DNA from: Aquaspirillum sp. LM1
GTDB lineage: Bacteria; Pseudomonadota; Gammaproteobacteria; Burkholderiales; Aquaspirillaceae
Length of the DNA: 64,000 nt
Direction: 5' to 3'
NCBI RefSeq assembly: GCF_002002905.1
Contig: NZ_CP019509.1
Coordinates: 2,076,001 to 2,140,000, forward strand
Of the stretch, positions 25,705 through 34,556 are shown piece after piece; the stretch's first letter is position 1; every line of letters starts with the position of its first letter. Under the pieces are notes generated by a model that did no database searches, had not been told where the DNA came from, and saw only the letters and a list, made by a program, of their open reading frames with translations. The position numbers and the translations under genes are program-made.

Positions 25705-26772
25705 ATGACCCCGATTGCCGAATTCCGCATCCCGTATACCCGTTATCTGGATGCGCACGGCCACCTCGCTTGCCCGCCCCCTGATTTTCAGCTGGATGCC
25801 CTGCTGCCGGTTTACCGCGCCATGGTGCTGACCCGCACCTTCGACGCCAAGGCAGTTGCCCTGCAACGCACCGGCCAGCTGCGCACCTACCCTTCTTCAC
25901 TCGGCCAGGAAGCCATCACCGTGGGCCTGGCCAGCGTGATGCGCGCCGACGACGTGCTGCTGCCCACTTACCGCGAAACCGGGGCGATGCTCTGGCGCGG
26001 GGTGAGCATGACCGAAATGCTGCTGTACTGGAGCGGCGACGAGCGCGGCAGCGATTTTGCCGGCCCGCGTGAGGATTTTCCGATTGCCGTGCCGATTGCC
26101 AGCCAGTGCGGTCATGCCGTGGGCGTGGGTTTTGCCTTTCAGTATCGTCACCAGCCGCGCGTGGCGGTGGTGACGCTGGGCGACGGTGCCACCTCAAAAG
26201 GCGATTTCTACGAAGCCATGAACACCGCCGGAGCCTGGCGCTTGCCGGTGGTATTTGTGGTGACCAACAACCAGTGGGCCATTTCCGTGCCATCGCGCCG
26301 GCAGACCGCCGCCGCCACCTTTGCGCAAAAAGCCATCGCCGCCGGGATTCCCGGTGAACAGTGCGACGGCAATGACGCACTGGCGGTGCGCGACTGCATT
26401 GGCCGCGCCATCGAGCGTGCCCGCGCAGGCGACGGCCCGTCGCTGGTGGAGTGCGTCAGCTATCGGCTGAGCGACCACACCACCGCCGACGATGCCCGCC
26501 GCTACCGCCCTCAGGAAGAAGTCAGCGCCGCCTGGGCGCTGGAGCCGCTGGCCCGGCTGCGCCACTATCTGGTGGACCAGCGGGTGTGGAGCAAGCAGGA
26601 CGAAGAAGCCCTGCTCAGCGATGTGCAAGCCCGCGTGGCCGACGCCGCCGCCCGCTATCTGGCCACCCCGGTGCAGCCACTGTCCAGCCTGTTTGACTAT
26701 CTGTACGCCGATATTCCCGCCGACCTGGCCATCCAGCGCCAGCAACTGCTGACCGAAAGGGGGCAAGCATGA
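25705..26772 (+). CDS. pdhA: 2-oxoacid (pyruvate-type) dehydrogenase E1 component, alpha subunit
   Basis: Thiamine-diphosphate-binding alpha subunit, 355 aa, of a heterotetrameric E1. The cofactor motif GDGATSKGDFYEAMN continues to VFVVTNNQWAISVPS. The N-terminal region YRAMVLTRTFDAKAVALQRT is characteristic of PdhA/BkdA1. Pyruvate, branched-chain oxoacid and acetoin enzymes share this fold, so substrate is not settled. AAAGGAG is spaced well before ATG 25705. Its stop overlaps the beta-subunit ATG by 4 nt. Confidence 0.9.
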   Translation: MTPIAEFRIPYTRYLDAHGHLACPPPDFQLDALLPVYRAMVLTRTFDAKAVALQRTGQLRTYPSSLGQEAITVGLASVMRADDVLLPTYRETGAMLWRGVSMTEMLLYWSGDERGSDFAGPREDFPIAVPIASQCGHAVGVGFAFQYRHQPRVAVVTLGDGATSKGDFYEAMNTAGAWRLPVVFVVTNNQWAISVPSRRQTAAATFAQKAIAAGIPGEQCDGNDALAVRDCIGRAIERARAGDGPSLVECVSYRLSDHTTADDARRYRPQEEVSAAWALEPLARLRHYLVDQRVWSKQDEEALLSDVQARVADAAARYLATPVQPLSSLFDYLYADIPADLAIQRQQLLTERGQA

Positions 26773-27746
26773 ACACCCTGACCCTGCTGGACGCCATCAC
26801 CACCGCACTGGCCTGGGAACTGGCACACGACCCCAATGTGGTGCTGTTTGGCGAAGACATCGGCAAAAATGGCGGTGTGTTCCGTGCCACCCTGGGCCTG
26901 CAGGAGCGCTTTGGCGAACATCGCGTGCTGGACACCCCGCTGGCGGAAACCCAGATTGCCGGCATGGCCATTGGCATGGCCGCACAAGGGCTGCGCCCGG
27001 TGTGTGAAATCCAGTTTGCCGGCTTCATGTACTCCACTTTTGACCACCTGATCAACCACGCCGCCCGCCTGCGCCACCGCACCCGTGGCCGACTGAGCTG
27101 CCCGATGGTGCTGCGCACCCCGGTGGGCGGCGGCATCCATGCGCCGGAACACCACGGCGAATCTCCCGAAGCCTGGCTGGCGCACACCCCCGGCCTGAAA
27201 GTGGTCAGCCCCAGCTCGCCCGCCCGCGCCTACGGCCTCTTGCTGGCCGCCATCCGCGACCCCGACCCGGTGATTTTTCTGGAGCCTACCCGGCTGTACC
27301 GGCTGCTGAAAGAACCGGTAGAAGACAACGGTGTGGCGCTGCCGCTGGGCGCGGCATTTGTGCTGCGCGAAGGCAGCGATGTCACCCTGGTCAGCTGGGG
27401 GCCATCCGTACTGGAAACCCTGCAAGCCGCCGACCGGCTGGCTGAACAGGGGGTGTCTGCCGAGGTGATTGACGTGGCCAGCCTGAAACCGCTGGACATG
27501 CCCACCATCCTCGCCTCGGTGGCCAAAACCGGCCGCTGCGTGATCGTGCACGAAGCCGCCCGCCAATGCGGTGTGGGTGCCGAGATTGCCGCCAACCTGG
27601 CCGGCGACGGGCTGATGAGCCTGCTCGCCCCGGTAGAACGCGTGACCGGCTTTGACACTCCAATGCCCCTGGCGCGGCTGGAAGAAGAATACCTGCCCAG
27701 CGTCGCCCGCATCTTGGCGGCAGTCGAACGCGTGCGGGCGTATTGA
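26769..27746 (+). CDS. pdhB: 2-oxoacid (pyruvate-type) dehydrogenase E1 component, beta subunit
   Basis: Beta subunit of E1, 325 aa. It shows the transketolase-like start ALAWELAHDPNVVLFGEDIG, then DTPLAETQIAGMAIGMAAQG and GGGIHAPEHHGESPEAWL. The C-terminal part, GRCVIVHEAARQCGVGAEIA, matches the E1beta family. It overlaps the alpha gene by 4 nt. The E2 gene follows only after 394 nt occupied by a repeat. Confidence 0.9.
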   Translation: MNTLTLLDAITTALAWELAHDPNVVLFGEDIGKNGGVFRATLGLQERFGEHRVLDTPLAETQIAGMAIGMAAQGLRPVCEIQFAGFMYSTFDHLINHAARLRHRTRGRLSCPMVLRTPVGGGIHAPEHHGESPEAWLAHTPGLKVVSPSSPARAYGLLLAAIRDPDPVIFLEPTRLYRLLKEPVEDNGVALPLGAAFVLREGSDVTLVSWGPSVLETLQAADRLAEQGVSAEVIDVASLKPLDMPTILASVAKTGRCVIVHEAARQCGVGAEIAANLAGDGLMSLLAPVERVTGFDTPMPLARLEEEYLPSVARILAAVERVRAY

Positions 27747-28140
27747 TCCGAACTGAGCTTGATTGAACTTGATTGCAACTGGGCATGAATCAGCATGGCA
27801 GTGAGTGCATTGCGCAATCCGTCGCGCCTAACCGGTTTATCCCCCGTAAAGCGCGCCGAGCATCGCAGAAAACCGGGGGGCCGTCCGCCATGGTTGTTTG
27901 AGCAGCGGCGCAGCCGATGCGAGTTCCATGGCGGCCCCGGTTTTCGAGAAGCACAGGGAACCCCCGCCGCCGCAGGCGGCGGACAGGCGCGCGTCCCGGG
28001 GTCGCCTTTCTTTGCCTCCTTTCTTTGGCGAAGCAAAGAAAGGAGGGCGGCATGCGGGACGCACTCCCGCTCCCAATTAAACCCTGCGCGCAGCGCAGCA
28101 CCGCTTGCCCATGCCCAGCCCCACACAGGAACCCAACACC
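27747..28140 (+). repeat. Intergenic repeat region with long hairpin
   Basis: This gap between E1beta and E2 contains no credible gene. At 28015-28027 CCTCCTTTCTTTG pairs perfectly with CAAAGAAAGGAGG (28034-28046) around GCGAAG. Flanking sequence is GC-rich, with a smaller GCCGCCGCAGGCGGCG hairpin at 27966-27981. Similar CTTTGGCGAAGCAAAG intergenic repeats are familiar from many GC-rich proteobacteria and give spurious ORFs (FFASFLWRSKER-like), as here. Transcription may be partly interrupted between E1 and E2. Confidence 0.6.
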
Positions 28141-29253
28141 ATGAAAACCTTCAAACTCCCTGACCTGGGCGAAGGCCTGCAAGAAGCCGAAATCGTTGCC
28201 TGGCACGTCAATGCCGGCGACCATATCGTTGTCGATCAACCGCTGCTCTCGGTCGAAACCGACAAAGCCATTGTCGATGTGCCCTCGCCATTTGCCGGCA
28301 AAGTGCTCACCCTGCACGCCAAAGTGGGCGATGTGGTGGCGCTGGACGGCGCGCTGGTGGACATCGACGACGGTGGCGAAGTGGAAGACAGCGGCTCAGT
28401 GGTCGGCGACATGACCACGACCACCCCGGCGCACACCGTCAGTGATGCCGCTGCTACCGTGGGCAAACCCGCCGCACGCGGTGTGCGTGCCACCCCCGCC
28501 GTGCGCGCACTGGCCAGCAAACTGAACGTAGATCTGTCGATTGTCACCCCCAGCGGCCCGGAGGGGGCCATTCTGGCCAGCGATGTCGAGCGGGTGGCCA
28601 AGGTACTGGCCAATGTCGCCGCCCTCACCCCGCTGCGCGGCCCACGTCGGGCCATGGCGCAAAACATGGCGCTGGCCCATGCCGAAGTGGTGCCCGTCAC
28701 CCTGGTGGACGACGCCGATATCGATGCCTGGCAACCCGGCGAAGACACCACCTGGCGGCTGCTGCGCGCCATGGTGGCCGGCTGCCGCGCCGCGCCAGCG
28801 CTGAACGCCTGGTATGACAGCCAGGCGGTGGGCGTGCGCCAGCTGGCGCATATTGACGTGGGCATTGCCACCGACACCGAAGAAGCCCTGTTTGTGCCGG
28901 TGCTGCGCAATGTGGCCGAGCGCAGCCGCGACGACTTGCGCGCCGCGCTGGAACAGATGAAGCAGGACGTGCGTGCGCGCACCATTCCGGCTGAATCGCT
29001 GCGCGGCCACAGCATCACCTTGTCCAACTTTGGCATGTTTGCTGGCCGTTACGCCAGCCCGGTGGTGATGCCACCGACAGTGGCCATTGTTGGCGCTGGC
29101 CGTGCCCGGCGCGAGCCGGTGGCGGTGGGCGATGCGGTGGTGGTGCATCGGGTGCTGCCAATGTCGCTGACCTTTGACCATCGCGCCGCCACCGGAGCCG
29201 AAGCGGCACGCTTTCTGGCGGCGCTGATTGCCGATTTACAGCAGGCTGGGTAA
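28141..29253 (+). CDS. pdhC: 2-oxoacid dehydrogenase E2 (dihydrolipoamide acyltransferase)
   Basis: Lipoate acyltransferase core subunit, 370 aa. The N-terminal lipoyl domain (LPDLGEGLQEAEIVAWHV) carries the modified Lys in SVETDKAIVDVPSP. The peripheral-subunit-binding domain is near residues 115-150 (RATPAVRALASKLNVDLS). The C-terminal catalytic domain ends LTFDHRAATGAEAARFL; the usual DHRxxDG has Thr in place of Asp, a change I believe occurs in a subfamily but that affects a residue next to the catalytic His. ATG 28141 starts the lipoyl domain. No E3 (lpd) gene follows, so it must be shared. Confidence 0.9.
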   Translation: MKTFKLPDLGEGLQEAEIVAWHVNAGDHIVVDQPLLSVETDKAIVDVPSPFAGKVLTLHAKVGDVVALDGALVDIDDGGEVEDSGSVVGDMTTTTPAHTVSDAAATVGKPAARGVRATPAVRALASKLNVDLSIVTPSGPEGAILASDVERVAKVLANVAALTPLRGPRRAMAQNMALAHAEVVPVTLVDDADIDAWQPGEDTTWRLLRAMVAGCRAAPALNAWYDSQAVGVRQLAHIDVGIATDTEEALFVPVLRNVAERSRDDLRAALEQMKQDVRARTIPAESLRGHSITLSNFGMFAGRYASPVVMPPTVAIVGAGRARREPVAVGDAVVVHRVLPMSLTFDHRAATGAEAARFLAALIADLQQAG

Positions 29254-29275
29254 ACCGGGCAGCCGTATTTTTTTA

Positions 29276-29384
29276 GGAAACGCTGAACAAATCGTCATTT
29301 CCGCGCAAGCGGGAATCCAGAGTGTTGATTTTGCTGGATTTTGCTTTTGGCAAACACGGTTTTTCTGCATCCATCAGCGTGTTC
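29276..29384. repeat. MITE-like repeat, copy B
   Basis: 109 bp, reverse orientation to copy A. The left end is GGAAACGCTGA and the right end, read on the other strand, GAACACGCTGA. The core is ATTTCCGCGCAAGCGGGAAT, one base from dRS3. TTA lies outside both ends, a possible 3-bp target duplication. It sits between the convergent E2 and MocR genes. Confidence 0.75.
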
Positions 29385-29416
29385 TTAGCGCTGTGTCTGG
29401 CCGGGCTTGGGCCCGG

Positions 29417-30865
29417 TCAGGCGCGTGCCCTGAGCGGGCGCTCGCCCGCCAACTGCTGGCTGACCAGCTCACCCAGCCGGCGCATGGCCAAGGCTTGCTC
29501 TGGTGTCCATGGCGAGCCACACGACAGCCGCACACAGCTATTAAACCCTTCCCGCGCCGAAAACAGCGCCCCCGGAGCCACGCTGATGCCCTGGCCGTAA
29601 GCGTCCTCCATCAGCCGCACGCTATCCACCCCTTCTGGCAACTCCACCCACAGCACATAGCCGCCCTGCGGCGGATTAAGCTTGGCCCCGCTGGGCAGCC
29701 AGCGCGCCACCCCTTCCATGGTTTGTTCTACCTGGTCGGCGCAGGCCCGGCGCAGGCGGCGGATGTGGCGGTCAAAGCCGGATTCCAGAAACTGGGCAAT
29801 GGTTTGCTGCATCAGCGCCGGGGTGGTGAATGAATTAATGTATTTCAACACCTCCAGCTTGGCCTGATAGCGCCCGCCGCACACCCAGCCCACGCGCAGG
29901 CCGGGCGAGATGATTTTGGTAAACGACGCGCAGTAAAGCACATTGCCCGTGGTATCAAACGCCTTGGCCGGCAGCGGGCGTTCGCGGCCAAAATAAAACT
30001 CGCCGTAAATGTCGTCTTCAATCAGCGGCACATTGCGCCGCGCCAGCAGTTCCACCAGCTCGCGCTTGCGGTTTTCCGGCATCAGGCTGCCCAGCGGATT
30101 AGAAAAATTGGGCGTGAGGATGCACGCCTTGACCTGGCCATGACGGGTGGCCAGCTCCAGCGCTTCCAGCGAAATGCCGGTCACCGGGTGGGTGGGAATC
30201 TCCAGCGCCTTCACCCCGTGGGTTTCCAGCAGCTGCAGCAAACCAAAATAGGTGGGCGACTCGATTGCCACCACATCACCGGCCTGGGTCACCGCACGCA
30301 AACACAGGCTGAGCGCCTCGATACAGCCGTTGGTCACAATAATATCGTCCGCCGACCAGCGCCCGCCCCAGCCCAGCGCCCGTCGGGCAATCTGCCGGCG
30401 CAGGCTGTCCAGCCCGGCGGTGCGGCCATAGTCGCTGATCAAATGGCTTTGCCGGCGGGTGATGTCGCCCAGCAGTTTTTGCAGCTGGCCAGTGGGAAAC
30501 AGCTCCGGGGCCGGCACCGCGCTGCCAAAGGTGGGGCTGACCTCGCGCGAGATCTGCATATAGCGCCACAGCAGGGCATTTACCGACACCAGCGCCGGCT
30601 CGCTGGATGGCGTGCTTTGCGCCGGCAGCGGCAGCGGTGGACGGCGGCGGACATAAAACCCCGACTGTGGCCGTGCCTCAATCAGGCCACGGTCTTCCAG
30701 CACGCGAAACGCTTCGGTGACGGTGGACAAGCTGACCTGGCGGCGGGTGCGCATTTCGCGCAGCGACGGCAGTTTGTCGCCAGGGCGCAAGGTGCCGCTG
30801 GCAATCATGCTGGCCACATCGTCGGCCAGGTGCTGATACAACAAAGGGGGGGCTGGGGCGTTCAT
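29417..30865 (-). CDS. MocR-type regulator (GntR HTH fused to aminotransferase fold)
   Basis: Cytoplasmic regulator, 482 aa. The N-terminal GntR winged helix is at about residues 8-75 (GDKLPSLREMRTRRQVSLST, then VLEDRGLIEARPQSGFYV). The rest is a fold-type I PLP aminotransferase domain with IIVTNGCIEALSLCLRAV, LTPNFSNPLGSLMP, and the PLP Lys in YCASFTKIISPGLRVGW. MocR proteins sense PLP or amino compounds and usually control neighbouring genes. ATG 30865 is used; the frame extends upstream in non-coding DNA. It is divergent from the DUF2917 gene across 360 nt containing palindromes. Confidence 0.92.
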   Translation of the reverse strand: MNAPAPPLLYQHLADDVASMIASGTLRPGDKLPSLREMRTRRQVSLSTVTEAFRVLEDRGLIEARPQSGFYVRRRPPLPLPAQSTPSSEPALVSVNALLWRYMQISREVSPTFGSAVPAPELFPTGQLQKLLGDITRRQSHLISDYGRTAGLDSLRRQIARRALGWGGRWSADDIIVTNGCIEALSLCLRAVTQAGDVVAIESPTYFGLLQLLETHGVKALEIPTHPVTGISLEALELATRHGQVKACILTPNFSNPLGSLMPENRKRELVELLARRNVPLIEDDIYGEFYFGRERPLPAKAFDTTGNVLYCASFTKIISPGLRVGWVCGGRYQAKLEVLKYINSFTTPALMQQTIAQFLESGFDRHIRRLRRACADQVEQTMEGVARWLPSGAKLNPPQGGYVLWVELPEGVDSVRLMEDAYGQGISVAPGALFSAREGFNSCVRLSCGSPWTPEQALAMRRLGELVSQQLAGERPLRARA

Positions 30866-31225
30866 AGGCTTTATCCTCTCTCTGCCCGCCGCCATGCGCC
30901 AGAGACAGTTGCACTGCAACATGAGCATGACAGTTGGCCAACTGCCCCGGCGGGCACGGCCAAAACAGTGTGCGGGTGCCTCTGCCGGGGTAAGCCGGCA
31001 AGGCCTAGCATAAGTGGGGTTCACCGCACGCTTGCTGCGAACCCCAGCTCGCTGGCCAATATTGGCTGAATCTGTCCTGATCTTGGCCTGATGGCGGGCT
31101 GGCAGGCTCGCTTGTGCACAGTAAGCTGGGCATGCCATGGTCAAGCCAAGGACACGCTGAAAAACCCGTGTACCCCTCAGCCATGGCGGATTGTTGCTCA
31201 CCCACGCACCCCAAGGAGCCCCATC
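30866..31225. promoter_or_regulatory. Divergent control region with palindromes
   Basis: No gene is supported in these 360 nt. Three symmetric sites stand out: GTTGCACTGCAAC at 30908-30920, CAGTTGGCCAACTG at 30931-30944 (perfect, 14 bp), and a hairpin of GGGGTTC (31016-31022) with GAACCCC (31039-31045). The first two share CAGTTG and lie 42-80 nt from the MocR start, good positions for autoregulation. AAGGAG at 31213-31218 is the ribosome-binding site of the next gene. Confidence 0.45.
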
Positions 31226-31507
31226 ATGTCTGCATCCACGCATTTGCTGTCATCCGGCCAGTTGTTTTGCCTGCCCCGCGCCCAGGGGCTGACCGTGCTC
31301 TGCCAGTCTGGCCTGCTCTGGCTGACGGCGGGCGACGGCGATATCGTACTGCATGCTGGCGAAATGCACACCCTCACCCGGCCCGGCAAGCTGGTGGTGG
31401 AAGCCATCTACCCCAGCCAGCTGAGCGTGCAACGCGGCCACCCCACCCCCGCAACCCCCACCCCACACCCAATGCCCGCCGTCAATGCCGCGTGGCGAAC
31501 GGTATGA
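31226..31507 (+). CDS. DUF2917 domain protein
   Basis: Small protein, 93 aa. SSGQLFCLPRAQGLTVLCQS then LLWLTAGDGDIVLHAGE matches the DUF2917 cupin-like pattern (W-L-T...G-D...L..G). The tail is Pro-rich (TPATPTPHPMP). AAGGAG is placed correctly before ATG 31226. Family function is unknown; it is frequently next to regulators. It is divergent from the MocR gene, which may control it. Confidence 0.75.
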   Translation: MSASTHLLSSGQLFCLPRAQGLTVLCQSGLLWLTAGDGDIVLHAGEMHTLTRPGKLVVEAIYPSQLSVQRGHPTPATPTPHPMPAVNAAWRTV

Positions 31508-31669
31508 CGCCCTGTGTGGGCTGCGTTGCCACAACGGGGCGACGCAGCCCACCTTCAGCAACACACCGGCACAGGCAAACACCCCAGCAGCATATGGTCG
31601 TAGACGGGCACCCCTGCTACACTCAGCCCCATCCAACTGCACCACCATGCCCCTGCCGGAACTGTCGCC

Positions 31670-34546
31670 ATGCCGCCAATCCCTCCTCCCCGCCCCCGCG
31701 TAGGCCAAACCCACTGGGCCAGGCTGTATACCCTGCTGTGCATACTGCTGCTGACCATCACCGCCCACGCCAGCGAACCCACCGCCACCCCGCTTCTGCG
31801 CCTGGAAGTCGGCATGCTCACGGCCAAGATCAACCGAATCGCCAGCGATGGCCAGGGACGCTGGGCGGTGACCGCATCACATGACAAAACTGCCCGGCTG
31901 TGGGAAGTCGCCAGCGGCAAGCTGCTGGGTGTGCTGCGCCCGCCGCAGGGTGAGGGCAATGAAGGCAAGCTGTACGCGGTGGCGATGTCGCAGGATGGGC
32001 GGCAGATTGCTGTGGCGGGGTGGACGGGTGAAGACACTATCTACCTCTACCAACATAACCCGCAACAGCACTCCCTGCGCCTGGCGCGCCGCTTAAGCGG
32101 CCTGCCCAATGTGGTCAATCATCTGGCATTCAGCGCGGATGGCCGCTGGCTGGCGGCGGGCTTGGGGGGAAACCACGGCGTACGGGTGTTTGATGCCGCC
32201 AGCGGCCAGCTTACCGGGCAAAACACCAGTTATGGCGACCGTTGCCACAGCGTGGCGTTCCGCCCTGTGAAAGGCAACCAGCCGCTGGAACTGCTGACCA
32301 GTAGCTATGATGGCCTATTGCGCCTGCACCCGGTGGACGCGCAAGGCCGCCTGGGCGCGCCCAGGGTGCAGCGCGCACCGGGCGGCGGCCAGCAGCCATT
32401 TGCCGCCCGCTTTTCCCCGGATGGCCAGCGCATTGCCGTTGGCTTTGCCGACAGCACGGTGGTGCAGGTGCTGGATGCGCACGATTTGCGCGAGCTGTTT
32501 CGGCCCGAGCGCCAGGGGGTGGATAGTGGTGGCCTTTCTAGCGTGGCCTGGTCAGCCGATGGCCGCAGCCTGGTGGCGGCGGGGCGCGGGGATGTGCAAG
32601 GCCAATACACCATGCGCCGCTGGGCGGCGCAGGATGGCCATCGGCTGACGGACACCCCCTTGGCCGCTGACACGGTGATGGACTTGGCGCCGCTGCCGCA
32701 GGGCGGCTGGCTGTTTGCTGCACAAAACCCCACTTTGGGTGTGCTGGATGCCCAGGGCACAGTGCAAGGGCGACAGGATGCGCAACAGGCAGATTTGCGT
32801 GGCCAGCACGACCAATTGCGGCTGTCCGCTGATGGCCAGCAGCTGCGCTTTGGCTTTGCTAAGTGGGGTAAGCAGCCGTATGTGTTCGACATCAGCCGCC
32901 GACAACTGCTGCTGCGCCCAGCGGCGGCCAACGAGCCCAGCCTGTACGCGGCCCGCACCCACGCTGGGGCCCTCAAGGTAGAAAACTGGGAAGACAACAC
33001 ACAACCCCGGCTGAATGGTCAACCCATTCAATTAAAACCATACGAACTAGCGCGCAGCCTGGCGATTGATGCCAACGGCCAGGGCTTTGTGCTGGGCACC
33101 AGTTGGTCACTGCGCGGCTATCAGCGTGACGGCAAGCGACAGTGGCAAAAACCCGTGCCTGGCGTTGCATGGGCGGTGAACCAGAGCCAGGATGGCCGCT
33201 GGGTGGTGGCTGGCTATGGCGACGGCACTATTCGCTGGCATCGCCGTGAGGATGGCCAGGAAGTGCTGGCGCTGTTTGCTCATCGCGATGGCAAGCGCTG
33301 GGTGTTGTGGACGCCGGAGGGGTTTTATGCGGCATCGGAAGGTGGGGAAGAGTTGTTTGGCTACCATCTGAACCGCGGCAAGGATCAGGATGGCGAGTTT
33401 GTCAGCGCCGGCCAACTGTCGGAGTTGTTTCATCGCCCGGCGTTGATCAGCCAGCGGTTGAGCCCAGAAGGCGATGCGCTGATGGCCGAGGCGGTTAAGC
33501 AGCTGGGCACGGTGGATGAGGTGCTGGCGCACGCCCGCAGCCTGCCGCCCATCCTGACGGTGGAAGCCCCAAGCGGACAGCGGGTGGAAGGCGACAGCGA
33601 AATTGAAGTGACGGTGCGCTTGCAAAACCGTGGCGGTGGAATTGGCCCGGTGAAGCTGTTTGTTGATGGCCAAGAGGTCAGCGGACGGCAAGCGGCCGCC
33701 ACCGAAGGCATCACCAGCCAACGCACTTATGCGCTGCGCCTGTCCCCTGGCGAGCACCAAGTGGCTTTTCAAGCCACCAGCTTGCGTGGGGTGGCGGGCC
33801 CGCTCAGCGCGCCGCTGCACGCCAGAGTGCGTCAGGTGGGCGTAAAAACCCTGCATATTCTGGCGATTGGCGTGCAGAATTACCCGGCAGACAGCGGCCA
33901 ATCCAAACTGAACTACAGCGTGCTCGACGCCAAGGCCGTGGCCAAAGTGCTTGCCCGCCGCGCCAAACCGGTGTTTAGCCACGTGGCCGAGCCGGTAGTG
34001 CTGACCGAGCAAAACGCCAGCCTGGCCGGCATCAATCAGGCGTTTGCGCAACTGAAAACCCGCATGCAACCTCAGGACACCTTGGTGATTTTTCTGGCGG
34101 GGCATGGCCAGGTTCACGTGGACAGCTACCGCTTTTTGCCGTGGGATTATCGCCCAGGCAGCGCCGGGCTGAGCGAGACGCGCTTGTTTGAAATGCTGAA
34201 AGAAAGCCCACAGCACACGCTGTTGTTGATCGACACCTGTGACGCCGGCAGCATGGTGGAGATGGCCGGCGCTTACGAGCGGATGAGCCGCGAACGCCAA
34301 CGCCCGGTGATCGGTGCCAGCCGCAAGGGCGAATTTGCCCGTGAAGGTTATCAAAAGCATGGCGTCTTCACCGCCGCTTTGCTCAATGTGCTGGCACGCC
34401 CCCAAAGGGAGCAACTGACGGTCATGGAGTTATATCCGCAGACCAAGCGCAGGGTGGAGGAGTTCAGTAAAAAGCTGCCGGGCAACTATTTACAGACTGT
34501 GCAGGGCTATGTGGCGAACGGAGAGTTCCCATTGGTGTGGCGTTGA
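31670..34546 (+). CDS. Exported WD40-repeat caspase-family (C14) protein
   Basis: Large protein, 958 aa. Residues 1-34 form a signal peptide (basic start, RLYTLLCILLLTITAHA), so it is probably periplasmic. Residues about 45-360 and 460-560 contain WD40-type blades (WAVTASHDKTARLWEVASGK; VVAGYGDGTIRWHRREDGQE). A beta-sandwich-like stretch (640-720) leads to a C-terminal caspase-like domain from 725 (KTLHILAIGVQNYP) with the catalytic dyad His812 (FLAGHGQVHVDSYRFLPWDY) and Cys857 (LLLIDTCDAGSM). Such orthocaspases cleave after basic residues or act in cell-death and signalling circuits. The ribosome-binding site is weak. The TIR gene follows after 10 nt. DNA is by eye less GC-rich than the flanks. 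Confidence 0.9.
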   Translation: MPPIPPPRPRVGQTHWARLYTLLCILLLTITAHASEPTATPLLRLEVGMLTAKINRIASDGQGRWAVTASHDKTARLWEVASGKLLGVLRPPQGEGNEGKLYAVAMSQDGRQIAVAGWTGEDTIYLYQHNPQQHSLRLARRLSGLPNVVNHLAFSADGRWLAAGLGGNHGVRVFDAASGQLTGQNTSYGDRCHSVAFRPVKGNQPLELLTSSYDGLLRLHPVDAQGRLGAPRVQRAPGGGQQPFAARFSPDGQRIAVGFADSTVVQVLDAHDLRELFRPERQGVDSGGLSSVAWSADGRSLVAAGRGDVQGQYTMRRWAAQDGHRLTDTPLAADTVMDLAPLPQGGWLFAAQNPTLGVLDAQGTVQGRQDAQQADLRGQHDQLRLSADGQQLRFGFAKWGKQPYVFDISRRQLLLRPAAANEPSLYAARTHAGALKVENWEDNTQPRLNGQPIQLKPYELARSLAIDANGQGFVLGTSWSLRGYQRDGKRQWQKPVPGVAWAVNQSQDGRWVVAGYGDGTIRWHRREDGQEVLALFAHRDGKRWVLWTPEGFYAASEGGEELFGYHLNRGKDQDGEFVSAGQLSELFHRPALISQRLSPEGDALMAEAVKQLGTVDEVLAHARSLPPILTVEAPSGQRVEGDSEIEVTVRLQNRGGGIGPVKLFVDGQEVSGRQAAATEGITSQRTYALRLSPGEHQVAFQATSLRGVAGPLSAPLHARVRQVGVKTLHILAIGVQNYPADSGQSKLNYSVLDAKAVAKVLARRAKPVFSHVAEPVVLTEQNASLAGINQAFAQLKTRMQPQDTLVIFLAGHGQVHVDSYRFLPWDYRPGSAGLSETRLFEMLKESPQHTLLLIDTCDAGSMVEMAGAYERMSRERQRPVIGASRKGEFAREGYQKHGVFTAALLNVLARPQREQLTVMELYPQTKRRVEEFSKKLPGNYLQTVQGYVANGEFPLVWR

Positions 34547-34556
34547 GGCATCCCAC

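Noticed and set aside
28015..28046. Long stem as an intrinsic terminator
   Set aside because: No T-run follows the stem on either strand; treated as a repeat hairpin.
27795..28163. A 122-codon frame between E1beta and E2
   Set aside because: It crosses a hairpin repeat and has the composition of well-known spurious intergenic ORFs; no ribosome-binding site.
31670..34546. CHAT-type (TPR-associated) protease
   Set aside because: The order His (812) then Cys (857) with DTCDAG, plus WD40 blades, fits the C14 caspase group better.
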